Part shown: positions 39,018 through 47,890 of the stretch, one piece after another
How positions within the stretch are numbered: position 1 is the stretch's first letter
Layout: the number at the start of each line of letters is the position of its first letter
Assembly (NCBI RefSeq): GCF_026241205.1
Contig: NZ_JAPFQM010000001.1
Coordinates: forward strand, 868,001-932,000
DNA: 64,000 nucleotides
Direction of reading: 5' to 3'
DNA from: Thermomicrobium sp. 4228-Ro
Lineage (GTDB): Bacteria > Chloroflexota > Chloroflexia > Thermomicrobiales > Thermomicrobiaceae
Notes under the pieces: generated by a model
The model's input: only the letters and a program-made list of their open reading frames with translations
Told to the model about the DNA's origin: nothing
Database searches by the model: none
Position numbers and translations under genes: made by a program

Positions 39018-40484
39018 ATGCGCGTCGAGCCGCTCATTTTCGAACTCTCGAAACCGGGTCGACGAGGGACCAGTGTGCCCGAACTCGATGTACCCGAAGC
39101 ACCGTTGCCGGAAGCACACCTGCGGGACGACCTCCCGCTTCCCGAAGTCAGCGAGATCGATGTCGTCCGGCACTTCACGCGGCTTTCGCAGCTCAACCAT
39201 GCGGTCGATATCGATTTCTACCCGCTCGGCTCCTGCACGATGAAGTACAACCCGAAGATCAACGAGGTCGTGGCTCGCTTGCCCGGTTTCGCCCACCTGC
39301 ACCCCTTGCAGGATCCACGAACCGTACAAGGGATCATGCAGGTCATGTACGAGTTGCAGCAGTTTCTCGCCGAGATCGCTGGGTTCGACGCCGTCTCGCT
39401 GCAACCCGCTGCCGGAGCCCACGGCGAACTCACCGGCATCCTGATCGCACGGGCCTACTTCGACGCGCGTGGTGAGCACCAGCGCCGCACCGTGATCATC
39501 CCCGACTCGGCCCACGGCACGAACCCGGCAACGGCCGCGATGGCCGGCTTCCGTGTCGTCGAGGTCAAGTCCGACGCTCGCGGCAATGTCGATATCGACC
39601 AGCTGCGACAGCTCGTCGGTCCGGATACCGCAGCCATCATGATCACCAACCCCAATACGCTCGGGTTATGGGACGAGAACATCACGGAGATCGTCGACCT
39701 GATCCACAGCGTCGGCGGGCTGGTCTACAACGATGGCGCCAACTTCAACGCGTTGCTCGGGATCGCTCGCCCCGGCGACTTCGGTGTCGACATCATGCAC
39801 TTCAACCTGCACAAGACGTTCTCGACACCGCATGGGGGCGGTGGGCCAGGCAGTGGCCCGGTCGGTGTCAAAGCGCACCTGGCCGATTTCCTGCCCGGTC
39901 CGGTCGTCGTCCGGCGGCCTGGTGAGGATCCCGAATACACCTGGCACTGGCCGGAGCGATCGATCGGCAAGATTCATTCGTTCCACGGCAACGTCGGCAT
40001 GCACATCCGCGCCTGGGCCTATATCCGCATGCACGGGGCGGAAGGGCTCCGTCGCGTGAGCGAGGATGCCGTCCTCGCTGCCAACTACCTCTTGGCTCGC
40101 CTGCGCGACGTCTACGAGGTGCCGTACGAACGCACCTGCATGCACGAGTTCGTGCTCTCGGCCGTCCGCCAAAAGCGGCACGGCGTGCGTGCGATGGATA
40201 TCGCGAAGCGGCTCCTCGATTTCGGACTCCATCCACCCACCGTCGCCTTCCCGCTCATCGTGCCCGAGGCGCTCATGATCGAGCCGACCGAGACGGAAAG
40301 CCTGGAAACGCTCGACCGTTTCGTCGCGGCGATGCGGCAGATCGCGGAAGAGGTCGAACGCGACCCGGAGTTCGTGCGCCAGGCACCGCACACCACGTTC
40401 TACAAGCGACTGGACGACGTGCGGGCGAACCGCGAGCTCGACCTGCGCTGGCAGCCCGAGCGCGCGACAGCAGCAGCGACGTGA
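39018..40484 (+). CDS. gcvPB: Glycine dehydrogenase (decarboxylating) subunit 2
   Basis: 488 aa. C-terminal half of the split P-protein, carrying PLP. Starts with the family segment [49 protein letters not shown]; the PLP Lys is K266 in [30 protein letters not shown] precedes ATG 39018. The partner gcvPA and the T- and H-proteins are not in the window; the H-like proteins at 48 and 59 kb belong to the sulfur cluster. Confidence 0.94.
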   Translation: MRVEPLIFELSKPGRRGTSVPELDVPEAPLPEAHLRDDLPLPEVSEIDVVRHFTRLSQLNHAVDIDFYPLGSCTMKYNPKINEVVARLPGFAHLHPLQDPRTVQGIMQVMYELQQFLAEIAGFDAVSLQPAAGAHGELTGILIARAYFDARGEHQRRTVIIPDSAHGTNPATAAMAGFRVVEVKSDARGNVDIDQLRQLVGPDTAAIMITNPNTLGLWDENITEIVDLIHSVGGLVYNDGANFNALLGIARPGDFGVDIMHFNLHKTFSTPHGGGGPGSGPVGVKAHLADFLPGPVVVRRPGEDPEYTWHWPERSIGKIHSFHGNVGMHIRAWAYIRMHGAEGLRRVSEDAVLAANYLLARLRDVYEVPYERTCMHEFVLSAVRQKRHGVRAMDIAKRLLDFGLHPPTVAFPLIVPEALMIEPTETESLETLDRFVAAMRQIAEEVERDPEFVRQAPHTTFYKRLDDVRANRELDLRWQPERATAAAT

Positions 40485-40535
40485 CGCTCGCTCAGCTATA
40501 CTGGCGGCGTCGGCTCACAGGGAAGGAGAGAGCTC

Positions 40536-40958
40536 ATGGACAAGAAGACGCTGATCGACGGTCTGAACCGCGATCTGGCAGGCGAATTCCAGGCGATCAT
40601 CATGTACATCCACTACGCGGCTGCAGCGACTGGTGTCGACCGGATCGAGCTGGCCGAGTTCTTCGAGAAGGAGATTCAGGACGAGCTGCGTCACGCGCTG
40701 TTCCTCGCCAACAAGATCACCGCGCTCGGCGGTGTCCCGGTGGACGAGCCACTGCCGGTTCCGAAAGCCAGCTCGAACCGCGAGATGATCGAGCGCGTCC
40801 TCGAGGCCGAGGAGCGGACGATCCAGAACTACGTCGAGCGGATGAAGCAGGCCGAGGAGTTCGGCGACTACGGCCTGGCGAACGACCTCCAGGAGATCAT
40901 CTCCGACGAGACTCGTCACAAGGAAGAGTGCGAAAAGCTGCTCCGCGGCGTCGCCTGA
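40536..40958 (+). CDS. Ferritin-like diiron (bacterioferritin-type) protein
   Basis: 140 aa. Four-helix bundle with two E-(30)-ExxH half sites: E17 region GEFQAIIMY, EIQDELRHA, then EAEERTIQNY and ISDETRHKEECEKLL. No haem or iron-core Met motif is obvious. It could store iron or detoxify peroxide (DPS/bacterioferritin-like). ATG with AAGGAGAGAG upstream; TATACT at 40497-40502 may be its own -10. Its end lies 12 bases from the convergent translin. Confidence 0.82.
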   Translation: MDKKTLIDGLNRDLAGEFQAIIMYIHYAAAATGVDRIELAEFFEKEIQDELRHALFLANKITALGGVPVDEPLPVPKASSNREMIERVLEAEERTIQNYVERMKQAEEFGDYGLANDLQEIISDETRHKEECEKLLRGVA

Positions 40959-40970
40959 GCCGCGGTGCGA

Positions 40971-41630
40971 TCAGCTCGACTGGCCCGCCTCGGTGAGGCC
41001 GAAAGCCCGCCGAGCGCGGGCCAAGGCGTCGTTCAGCTTCTGGTGCTCGACCGCCAACGTGAGGTCGCCGCGCGTCCGTTCCAATACCCCGCGGACCATA
41101 TCGGTCGTCCGGCGCAGGCCGTTCGTTACCGCGTCCGGATAGTCGACCTGCACGAGCACCCCGTAGATTTCGTCCATGACGGCCAGGATCGCCTCTGCGC
41201 GCTCGAGGTCGCCAGTGCGAATGACATCGAGGATGTGACGACGCAGCTCACCGCACGCTTCGCCGAGCGCGTTGAGATAGACGGCATCCTCCACCTGGAG
41301 CGTCTCCGGTCCCGGTAGTGGTCGCCCTGCTACCAGGGCGAGCGTCAAGCTGGCTTCGGCGAACTCCTTGTGCGCGTCCTGCACGTAACCGGACCAGTAG
41401 ATCGAAGGGTAGTCCGCGAGGTGCGCAGTGAGGGCATCCTTGATCCGGCGCGCTTCTTCCAGCAGCGCCTCCGCTTCCGAGAACTGGCCGCGGTGAACCG
41501 CGCGCACCGCGTTGGCGCTCAGCCGGGTGATCTGGCGCGTCTCGGCGAGCGCCCGCTCACGGGCAGTGTTGAGCAGATCGAGGCGGGACAACACGCGTTC
41601 GGTGATGCGTGTGATTTCGTTCGATTGCAT
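40971..41630 (-). CDS. Translin-family protein
   Basis: 219 aa, all-helical. The C-terminal block YPDAVTNGLRRTTDMVRGVL followed by ERTRGDLTLAVEHQKL matches the eukaryotic and archaeal translin signature (PD-x-GLRRK/T-D-xxRGxxExTRGDLT). The catalytic acidic residues of TRAX-type nucleases (E..E) are represented by VMDEIYGVLVQVD. Translins bind single-stranded nucleic acids and may form octamers; bacterial members are rare. Encoded alone. Confidence 0.8.
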   Translation of the reverse strand: MQSNEITRITERVLSRLDLLNTARERALAETRQITRLSANAVRAVHRGQFSEAEALLEEARRIKDALTAHLADYPSIYWSGYVQDAHKEFAEASLTLALVAGRPLPGPETLQVEDAVYLNALGEACGELRRHILDVIRTGDLERAEAILAVMDEIYGVLVQVDYPDAVTNGLRRTTDMVRGVLERTRGDLTLAVEHQKLNDALARARRAFGLTEAGQSS

Positions 41631-41910
41631 GCAACACTCCCTTCACGTTGCTCGCGGCGCTCGCGCGACGTTGCTGCTGCCCAGAGGTGCACTGAGACGA
41701 TCGAGTAGTCGCGGTACTGGCACTCCGACGCTCGGTGCCTGACCGCGTCGCCGTGTTCCTTGCTGTTAGCTTATCGCGTGCGCTGAGCGATTCCCTCGCA
41801 GCCTCTCGCTGGCCCCCTCACGAAACCGAGATAATCGGATGCACAGGGGACGAAGACGCTCATCGTGGCTCTGGCTCGGTAGCCGTTCAGCAGATGCTCG
41901 AGGAGGAGGA
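41631..41910. other. Intergenic stretch between translin and csoR genes
   Basis: A 280-base non-coding stretch between divergent genes. I see no tRNA, no strong terminator and no credible small gene; a weak AT-richer spot (GCTTATCGCG, 41768-41777) may belong to the translin promoter. The csoR promoter begins at 41911. Confidence 0.4.
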
Positions 41911-41940
41911 TTGACAGCTGTCCGAAGACCGTGTTACCGT
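41911..41940 (+). promoter_or_regulatory. Promoter of the csoR-molybdoenzyme operon
   Basis: Perfect TTGACA at 41911-41916; TACCGT at 41935-41940 with an 18-base spacer is the likely -10 (TTACCG with 17 is the alternative). The operator-like motif follows at once. Confidence 0.6.
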
Positions 41941-41943
41941 GTG

Positions 41944-41956
41944 ACTGTACCCGGGT
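41944..41956 (+). promoter_or_regulatory. Candidate operator for the CsoR-family repressor (site A)
   Basis: ACTGTACCCGGGT sits at the expected transcription start just after the -10 box. Its first ten bases recur exactly at 47048-47057 in the tusA leader. ACCCGGGT is palindromic. Confidence 0.5.
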
Positions 41957-41979
41957 TGAGTATCGGGAAAGGAGAGCTG

Positions 41980-42258
41980 ATGACTTCGATCGCTCAGCTC
42001 GACGAGATGACGCGGACGGACCTCCTCGAGCGCTTGCGACGCATCGAAGGGCAAGCCCGTGGTATCGCGCGCATGATCGAGGAAGGCCGGGAATGCGTCG
42101 ATGTCGTGCAGCAACTCGTGGCGATGCGCGCGGCGACCGATAGTCTGTGCGCCGAACTCGTGCAAGCGATGCTCGAGCGCTGCTTTCTCGATGGGACACC
42201 ACCAGCACCGCAGCAACTCGCCCGGGTGCTGAAGGCAGTGATGCGGGGCGGACGATGA
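41980..42258 (+). CDS. CsoR-family repressor with Cys-only site (CstR-like persulfide sensor)
   Basis: 92 aa, all-helical DUF156 fold. It starts MTSIAQLDEMTR; the DNA-binding helix RLRRIEGQARGIARMIEEG is typical. CsoR binds Cu(I) through Cys-His-Cys. Here C39 and C68 are kept with the 29-residue spacing, but the His four residues before the second Cys is Met64 (AMLERC). The Cys-only pattern is that of CstR, which senses persulfides. ATG 41980 has GGAAAGGAGAGC upstream. It opens an operon for a molybdoenzyme and lies before the sulfur-oxidation cluster, so a sulfur-sensing role is likely. A copper or nickel sensor is less likely without His. Confidence 0.83.
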   Translation: MTSIAQLDEMTRTDLLERLRRIEGQARGIARMIEEGRECVDVVQQLVAMRAATDSLCAELVQAMLERCFLDGTPPAPQQLARVLKAVMRGGR

Positions 42259-42271
42259 GAAGGGGGAACCG

Positions 42272-43810
42272 GTGGCGCGGTACGGCTTCGTCATCGACCA
42301 GCGCAAGTGCATCGGGTGTCATGCGTGTACCGTCGCCTGTAAGTCCGAGAACCTCGTTCCCCTCGGGGTCTACCGGACGTGGGTGAAGTATGTCGAAAAG
42401 GGAACGTTTCCGCACACACGCCGCTCTTTCACCGTCCTTCGGTGCAACCACTGCGATGACGCTCCATGCGTCACTATCTGCCCGACCAAGGCACTGTTTC
42501 GCCGCCCGGACGGCATCGTCGACTTCGATCCCCAGCGCTGTATCGGCTGCAAGTCGTGCATGCAAGCCTGCCCGTACGACGCCATCTACATCGATCCCCT
42601 CACGAACACGGCCGCCAAGTGCAACTACTGCAGTCACCGGGTCGACCAGGGCCTGTTACCAGCGTGTGTCGTCGTCTGTCCCGAGAAGGCAATCATCGCA
42701 GGCGACCTCGACGATCCGACCAGCGAGATCCATCAGCTGGTCGCTCGCGAGCCGGTAACCGTGCGCAAGCCGGAGCAGGGAACACGGCCCAAGCTCTTCT
42801 ACCTCGGGGCCGATGAGGCGAACTTGACACCCGAAGTCCAAACGCGTCCCACGAGCTACCTCTGGGCCGAGGTGAGGCCCGATGACCGGCCACCGGAGGC
42901 GGTTCGCTCCGCGGAGTATCTCCCCGGGCCGGCGGACGCTCGGGTCGTCTACGACGTCTGGCATCCCAAGCCCTGGGGCTGGAAGGTGGCCAGTTACCTC
43001 TGGACGAAGTCGATCGCGAGCGGTGCGCTCGGTCTCGGTGGGCCGTTCCTCGCTGCCGGGCTGTTGCACGACCAGCTCGCGCTGTCGCTCGGAGCGCCCG
43101 TGATCGCGATGGTCTTCCTCGCCCTGACCGCACTCCTGCTGATCTGGGACCTCAAGCGACCGGAGCGGTTCTGGTATCTCCTCCTCAAGCCCAATCCCCG
43201 CAGCTGGCTCGTCTGGGGTGGGTACATCTTGCTGGTCGCTGGTGCCCTGGCATTCGCCTGGGCGGTGGCGTCGCTGTTCGGATGGACAGGAGCCCAGCGC
43301 GCGCTCGCCTGGCTCGCTTTGCCGGGTGGGATCGCGGCAGCGGGATATACAGCGTTCTTGTTCGGCCAAGCAGAGGGCCGGGACTTCTGGCAGAGCCCGC
43401 TCTTGTTCCCAGCCCTCCTGGCCCAGGCTGCCGTTGCGGGAGGCGCGGTACTGCTGCTTCTGACGAATATCGCCGGCAGCCCGTACGAGCAACAACGCTG
43501 GTTGGCTCTCGCGACACTCGCTGGCTTGCTGACCTTGGCGGTACTCGTCGCCAGCGAACTCCTGCTGCCGCACCCCAACCTGCACGTCGCCAAGGCGGCG
43601 CACCTGTTGACGCACGGCCCGTACCGGGTGGAGCTGCTCGGTCTCGGCGTGAGTGTCGGCGTCCTCGTCCCGACGCTCGCGCTCGCACTGGGGTGGGCAG
43701 CTGGTGATCTGACGGTCTGGGGAACGATCGCGGCGGTGGCAGCGCTCGTCGGTCTCTGGAGTTACGAGCGAATCTGGGTCGCAGCCGGTCAGGACGTGCC
43801 ATTGAGCTAG
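42272..43810 (+). CDS. Fused four-cluster ferredoxin / NrfD-type membrane subunit (SoeBC-like)
   Basis: 512 aa. The N-terminal half (about 1-160) has four Cys groups for [4Fe-4S] clusters: C13-C16-C19-C23, C58-C61-C66-C70, C90-C93-C96-C100 and C117-C120-C132-C136, as in DmsB/PsrB/SoeB. The C-terminal half (about 230-510) has eight or so hydrophobic helices with a conserved WDLKRPERFWY-like segment, the NrfD/PsrC/SoeC quinone subunit. The two subunits are fused, which is unusual. GTG with GAAGGGGGAACC upstream; precedes the catalytic subunit by 10 bases. It should pass electrons between the molybdoenzyme and menaquinone. Confidence 0.86.
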   Translation: MARYGFVIDQRKCIGCHACTVACKSENLVPLGVYRTWVKYVEKGTFPHTRRSFTVLRCNHCDDAPCVTICPTKALFRRPDGIVDFDPQRCIGCKSCMQACPYDAIYIDPLTNTAAKCNYCSHRVDQGLLPACVVVCPEKAIIAGDLDDPTSEIHQLVAREPVTVRKPEQGTRPKLFYLGADEANLTPEVQTRPTSYLWAEVRPDDRPPEAVRSAEYLPGPADARVVYDVWHPKPWGWKVASYLWTKSIASGALGLGGPFLAAGLLHDQLALSLGAPVIAMVFLALTALLLIWDLKRPERFWYLLLKPNPRSWLVWGGYILLVAGALAFAWAVASLFGWTGAQRALAWLALPGGIAAAGYTAFLFGQAEGRDFWQSPLLFPALLAQAAVAGGAVLLLLTNIAGSPYEQQRWLALATLAGLLTLAVLVASELLLPHPNLHVAKAAHLLTHGPYRVELLGLGVSVGVLVPTLALALGWAAGDLTVWGTIAAVAALVGLWSYERIWVAAGQDVPLS

Positions 43811-43820
43811 GGAGGCAGCT

Positions 43821-46748
43821 ATGCTCAGTGAACCGAGCGTGACCGGGACGACGCGGGCAGGCGAACAGCGGGCGGTGCGCGAACCGTTCGTTGCCGAGCG
43901 CACGAGCGGGCTGGCGAGCTATCCGCCACCGGAGCGGTGGGACGACTGGGAAGAACGGGGGCCGGACGGCCGCGTGCGGCGCTACTTTCTGATCCCGACC
44001 GTCTGCTTCAACTGCGAAGCTGCCTGCGGCCTCCTCGCCTACGTCGACAAGGAAACGCTGGACATCCGCAAGCTGGAGGGACACCCCTTCCACCCCGGAA
44101 GCCGCGGACGCAACTGCGCCAAGGGCCCGGCGACCATCAATCAAGTGAAGGATCCCGACCGCATCCTCTACCCGCTCCGTCGCGTGGGACCGCGTGGCTC
44201 CGGCCAGTGGCAACGGGTCAGCTGGGACGAGGTTCTGGACGATATCGCGAGCCGCATTCGGCAGGCGCTGATCGAGGGGCGCCAGAACGAAGTGATGTAT
44301 CACGTGGGACGGCCCGGCGAAGACGGCTTCATGGAGCGCGTGCTCTGGTCGTGGGGTGTCGATGGGCACAACTCCCATACCAACGTCTGCTCCTCCGGAG
44401 GGCGGTTCGGCTACGCCGTCTGGATGGGAGCAGACCGCCCATCGCCCGATCACGCCAATGCGCGCTTCATCTTCTTGGTGAGCGCGCATCTGGAGAGCGG
44501 TCACTACTTCAACCCGCATGCCCAACGCATCATGGAGGCGAAGCAGCGCGGGGCCAAGCTCGCCGTGATGGATCCGCGGCTCTCCAATACTGCAGCCATG
44601 GCGGACTACTGGCTCCCGGCTGCACCGGGAACCGAGGCTTTCGTGCTCCTGGCCATTGCCAACGTCCTCATCCAGGAAGACTGGTTCGACCGGGAGTTCG
44701 TACGCCGGTGGACGAACTGGGACGAGTATCTGCGCGTGGTCCATCCGGGTTGTCCCGTTACCTTCGAGGAGTTCGTGACTCGCTTGAAGGAACTCTACGC
44801 ACGCTACACGCCCGAGGCCGCCGAGCAACTCAGCGGCATACCGGCAACGACGATCGTCGAGCTGGCGCGGGAGCTGGCACGTGCTGCACCGGCTGTCTCG
44901 ACCCACAACTGGCGCGCAGCTGCGGCAGCGCACCTCGGTGGTTGGACAGTCCCCCGGGCGCTCTTCTTCCTCAACGTCCTGACCGGCAGCGTCGGGACGC
45001 CGGGCGGTACACAACCCAATATTTGGGATAAGCACGTACCGCGACCGTTCGCTGAACCGCCACGCCAGAAGGTCTGGAACGAGCTGACCTGGCCCAAGGA
45101 GTACCCACTCGCTCACCACGAGATGAGTTTTCTCCTGCCCCACTTCTTGAAAGAGGGGCGAGGGAAACTCGCGGTCTACTTCACGCGGGTCTACAACCCG
45201 GTCTGGACGAACCCTGACGGCTTTACCTGGCTCGAAGTGCTGCAGGACGAGTCGCTCATCGAACTGCACGCCTGCCTCACCCCGATCTGGAGCGAGACGG
45301 CATGGTACGCGGACTACGTGTTACCGATGGGCCACGCGCCGGAGCGGCACGACACGCATTCCTACGAGACGCACGCCGCCCGCTGGATCGGCTTCCGTCA
45401 GCCCGTTCTGCGAGTCGCGCGGGAGAAGCTCGGTCAGCCGGTGCGGACGACCTACGAAGCGAACCCCGGTGAGGTGTGGGAGGAGAACGAGTTTTGGATC
45501 GAGCTCTCCTGGCGCATCGATCCGGACGGCTCGCTCGGCATCCGGCGGTTCTACGAGTCACCCTACCGGCCAGGTGAGCGAATCACCGTGGACGAATACT
45601 ACCGATGGATCTTCGAACATTCCGTGCCGGGGCTGCCGGAAGCAGCGGCAGCGGAAGGGCTCACGCCCCTCCAGTACATGCGCCGGTACGGCGCGTTCGA
45701 ACTCGAGAAGCAGCGGTATCGGCAATACGAGGACCCGGTTCCGGCGGAGGAGATGGCGCAATCGTGGGTGGATCCCGAAAGTGGACGAATCTGGACGACA
45801 GCCCCCGCGCCACCGACCAGCAACATCGTTCCCGTACCAGGGGTGCCACCGGGTCCGCAGGGACGTTGGGCAGGCGTCATGGTCGATGGCGAGCCGAAGC
45901 GCGGATTCCCGACCCCCTCGGGGAAGCTCGAATTCTTCTCCCGGACGCTGTGGGAGTGGGGCTGGCCGGAGTACGCTGTTCCCTGCACCATCGAGAGCCA
46001 TGTCGGCCCCAGTCAGCTCGATCACGCAGCGGGTGAGATGGTGCTCCTCCCGAACTTCCGCGTGCCCACGCTGATCCATACCCGCTCCGGCAACGCCAAG
46101 TGGCTCAACGAACTCACCCACTCCAACCCCTTGTGGCTGCATCCGAGCGATGCCGAGCGGATCGGCGTGCAGACCGGCGACCTGGTGCGGGTGGAAACGG
46201 AGATCGGCTACTTCGTCGATCGGGTATGGGTGACAGAAGCGATCCGACCAGGGGTGGCAGCCTGTTCGCATCACCTGGGACGCTGGCGCCTCGCCGAGGG
46301 GACGGGCGGCGAGCGATGGTCGACAGCATTGGTCGACATCGAACGCTTGCCGGACGGCCGCTACCGCTTGCGACAGCGAGCGGGAGTGCGTCCGTTCGCG
46401 AGCGAGGATCCCGACTCGCAACTCGTCTTCTGGAGCGATGCGGGTGTGCACCAGAACTTGACCTTTCCGGTGCAGCCTGATCCGATCAGCGGACAGCACT
46501 GTTGGCACCAGAAAGTCCGCGTGGTCAAGGCCGGTCCGGACGACCGGTACGGCGACGTCGTCGTCGACACCAGGAAATCGATGGAAGTCTACCGGCGCTG
46601 GCTGGCCCTGACGCGTCCAGCGCCGGGGCCAGACGGGACACGTCGCCCCATCTGGATGCTGCGCCCGTACAAGCCGGACCCGAGCGCGTACCGGATCGAT
46701 AGCCCGACGGGTCGGGGCGACGGCCCGCGCCCCCTGTCGAGTGGCTAG
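43821..46748 (+). CDS. Molybdopterin oxidoreductase, SoeA/PsrA-type catalytic subunit
   Basis: 975 aa. CISM-family catalytic subunit with an N-terminal [4Fe-4S] motif (C62, C65, C69, C99), Cys190 in TNVCSSGGR as likely molybdenum ligand, and the C-terminal molybdopterin dinucleotide-binding domain (about 700-900). The 70 residues before the cluster hold no twin-Arg motif and no hydrophobic signal, so it should stay in the cytoplasm, as SoeA does and PsrA/PhsA do not. Next to the sHdr cluster, which releases sulfite inside the cell, a cytoplasmic sulfite dehydrogenase is the best guess; polysulfide or tetrathionate reductase remain possible. Confidence 0.78.
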   Translation: MLSEPSVTGTTRAGEQRAVREPFVAERTSGLASYPPPERWDDWEERGPDGRVRRYFLIPTVCFNCEAACGLLAYVDKETLDIRKLEGHPFHPGSRGRNCAKGPATINQVKDPDRILYPLRRVGPRGSGQWQRVSWDEVLDDIASRIRQALIEGRQNEVMYHVGRPGEDGFMERVLWSWGVDGHNSHTNVCSSGGRFGYAVWMGADRPSPDHANARFIFLVSAHLESGHYFNPHAQRIMEAKQRGAKLAVMDPRLSNTAAMADYWLPAAPGTEAFVLLAIANVLIQEDWFDREFVRRWTNWDEYLRVVHPGCPVTFEEFVTRLKELYARYTPEAAEQLSGIPATTIVELARELARAAPAVSTHNWRAAAAAHLGGWTVPRALFFLNVLTGSVGTPGGTQPNIWDKHVPRPFAEPPRQKVWNELTWPKEYPLAHHEMSFLLPHFLKEGRGKLAVYFTRVYNPVWTNPDGFTWLEVLQDESLIELHACLTPIWSETAWYADYVLPMGHAPERHDTHSYETHAARWIGFRQPVLRVAREKLGQPVRTTYEANPGEVWEENEFWIELSWRIDPDGSLGIRRFYESPYRPGERITVDEYYRWIFEHSVPGLPEAAAAEGLTPLQYMRRYGAFELEKQRYRQYEDPVPAEEMAQSWVDPESGRIWTTAPAPPTSNIVPVPGVPPGPQGRWAGVMVDGEPKRGFPTPSGKLEFFSRTLWEWGWPEYAVPCTIESHVGPSQLDHAAGEMVLLPNFRVPTLIHTRSGNAKWLNELTHSNPLWLHPSDAERIGVQTGDLVRVETEIGYFVDRVWVTEAIRPGVAACSHHLGRWRLAEGTGGERWSTALVDIERLPDGRYRLRQRAGVRPFASEDPDSQLVFWSDAGVHQNLTFPVQPDPISGQHCWHQKVRVVKAGPDDRYGDVVVDTRKSMEVYRRWLALTRPAPGPDGTRRPIWMLRPYKPDPSAYRIDSPTGRGDGPRPLSSG

Positions 46749-46977
46749 GAATCGTCCGCTGCATGCCGGCCGTCTGGGATGAGGGTGCTGTGAGACTGTC
46801 TTCGCATCATGGATCTCAACATCGCCAAAGCGTGGCGGAAGGCGAGGAGCGCACGGCGCGCGAAAGTCGGCCGATGCAGCTGCCGTTCGGTGACGACTGG
46901 ACCGACGGCGCGTGACCACTCGAGCCGGAGCGGGGCGCGAGTGCACGGCACGAGTGGTCGGATCAAGAGGAAACCCG
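46749..46977. other. Intergenic region upstream of tusA
   Basis: 229 bases without a convincing gene. An ATG at 46809 opens a 59-codon frame, but it lacks a ribosome binding site and a recognisable product. No terminator with a T-run follows the molybdoenzyme gene, so readthrough into the next operon is possible. Confidence 0.4.
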
Positions 46978-47006
46978 TTGACGGTTGACCAGTCAGCTGA
47001 TATACT
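46978..47006 (+). promoter_or_regulatory. Promoter of the sHdr-LbpA operon
   Basis: TTGACG at 46978-46983, 17-base spacer, TATACT at 47001-47006. Start expected near 47013, about 75 bases before tusA. Confidence 0.7.
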
Positions 47007-47043
47007 GAGGGCGAATCCCACTGTTGGGTTTGGGGCAGATGAG

Positions 47044-47066
47044 GGGTACTGTACCCGAGTAGGGTG
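47044..47066 (+). promoter_or_regulatory. Candidate operator for the CsoR-family repressor (site B)
   Basis: Perfect inverted repeat GGGTAC-T-GTACCC (47044-47056) overlapping TACCC-GAGTA-GGGTG (47052-47066), in the leader of tusA. It contains ACTGTACCCG, shared with the site at the csoR promoter. TACCC/GGGTA half sites are the usual form of CsoR-family operators. Confidence 0.5.
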
Positions 47067-47086
47067 CAAGCAGAGGAGACGACGGC

Positions 47087-47329
47087 ATGGCGGACGTGTT
47101 GCAGCCGGACCGGGTGCTCGATTGCAGCGGTCTACTCTGTCCGCTTCCGGTCATCCGGACTTCCAAAGCGATCAAGGAGATCGCGATCGGTCAGGTGCTG
47201 AAAGTGATCGCGACCGATCCCGGTGCGCCTGCCGACATGGAAGCGTGGGCACGCCAGACTGGGAATGAGCTCCTCGATGCCCACGAGGAAGATGGCAAAT
47301 ATGTCTTCTTCTTCCGACGCGTGCGCTAG
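47087..47329 (+). CDS. tusA: TusA-family sulfur carrier protein
   Basis: 80 aa. Carries sulfane sulfur as a persulfide on the conserved Cys (C18 in LLCPLPVIRT; C13 is extra). Begins the 19-gene sulfur operon. In sHdr organisms TusA hands sulfur to DsrE-type proteins and then to LbpA. ATG is preceded by AGAGGAGACG. Confidence 0.93.
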   Translation: MADVLQPDRVLDCSGLLCPLPVIRTSKAIKEIAIGQVLKVIATDPGAPADMEAWARQTGNELLDAHEEDGKYVFFFRRVR

Positions 47330-47347
47330 TGGCGAGAGGAGGGAACC

Positions 47348-47869
47348 ATGGCCCGCCGCGATCCAGAAGCACCCCGACGTCTCGCCATCATCGCGAGCAA
47401 GGGAACGCTCGACTTCGCCTATCCCCCCTTCATTCTCGGGTCGACCGCTGCCGCGATGGGCTGGGAGGTCGGGATCTTCTTCACCTTTTATGGGTTACCG
47501 CTGCTCCTCCGCAATTACGAGCCGAAGGTGAGCCCGCTCGGGAACCCGGCCATGCCGCTCAAGATGCCCTTCGGCCCGCCAGCCTTGCGCGAGGTCTCCT
47601 GGCCGATCCCCGCGCTCGTCGAAGCGCTGCCCGGTTTTTCGCATCTGGCAACGACGCTCATGCAGCAAACCTTCAAGGAAAAGGGAGTGCCGTCGCTCCT
47701 CGAGTTACGGCAGTTGTGCATCGACGCTGGCGTCAACCTGATCGCTTGTCAGATGACGATGGACGTTTTCGGCTTCAAAAAGGAGGACTTCATCCCCGAA
47801 TGCACCGTCGGCGGTGCAGCGACGTTCCTCGAGTTCGCCGCCGACGCCGATGTGTCGCTCTTCATCTGA
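47348..47869 (+). CDS. dsrE3A: DsrE3A-like sulfurtransferase
   Basis: 173 aa. DsrE/F-like fold protein of the kind that follows tusA in sHdr clusters. FILGSTAAAMGWEVGIFFTFYGLPLL is the fold's core; the persulfide-carrying Cys is probably C134 in LIACQMTMDVFG, with C124 and C152 nearby. It should exchange sulfur with TusA. GAGGAGGGAACC precedes the ATG. Confidence 0.85.
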   Translation: MARRDPEAPRRLAIIASKGTLDFAYPPFILGSTAAAMGWEVGIFFTFYGLPLLLRNYEPKVSPLGNPAMPLKMPFGPPALREVSWPIPALVEALPGFSHLATTLMQQTFKEKGVPSLLELRQLCIDAGVNLIACQMTMDVFGFKKEDFIPECTVGGAATFLEFAADADVSLFI

Positions 47870-47890
47870 CGGCCGGTGGAGGAGCCAGGC

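Noticed and set aside
41980-42258. Copper-sensing CsoR
   Set aside because: The required His four residues before the second Cys is Met, and no copper ATPase or chaperone gene is nearby.
43185-45269. Minus-strand frame of 694 codons across the molybdoenzyme genes
   Set aside because: It is a shadow of two well-supported plus-strand genes, with no recognisable domain or ribosome binding site.
46809-46988. Small frame of 59 codons upstream of tusA
   Set aside because: No ribosome binding site and no likeness to a known product; it runs into the tusA promoter.
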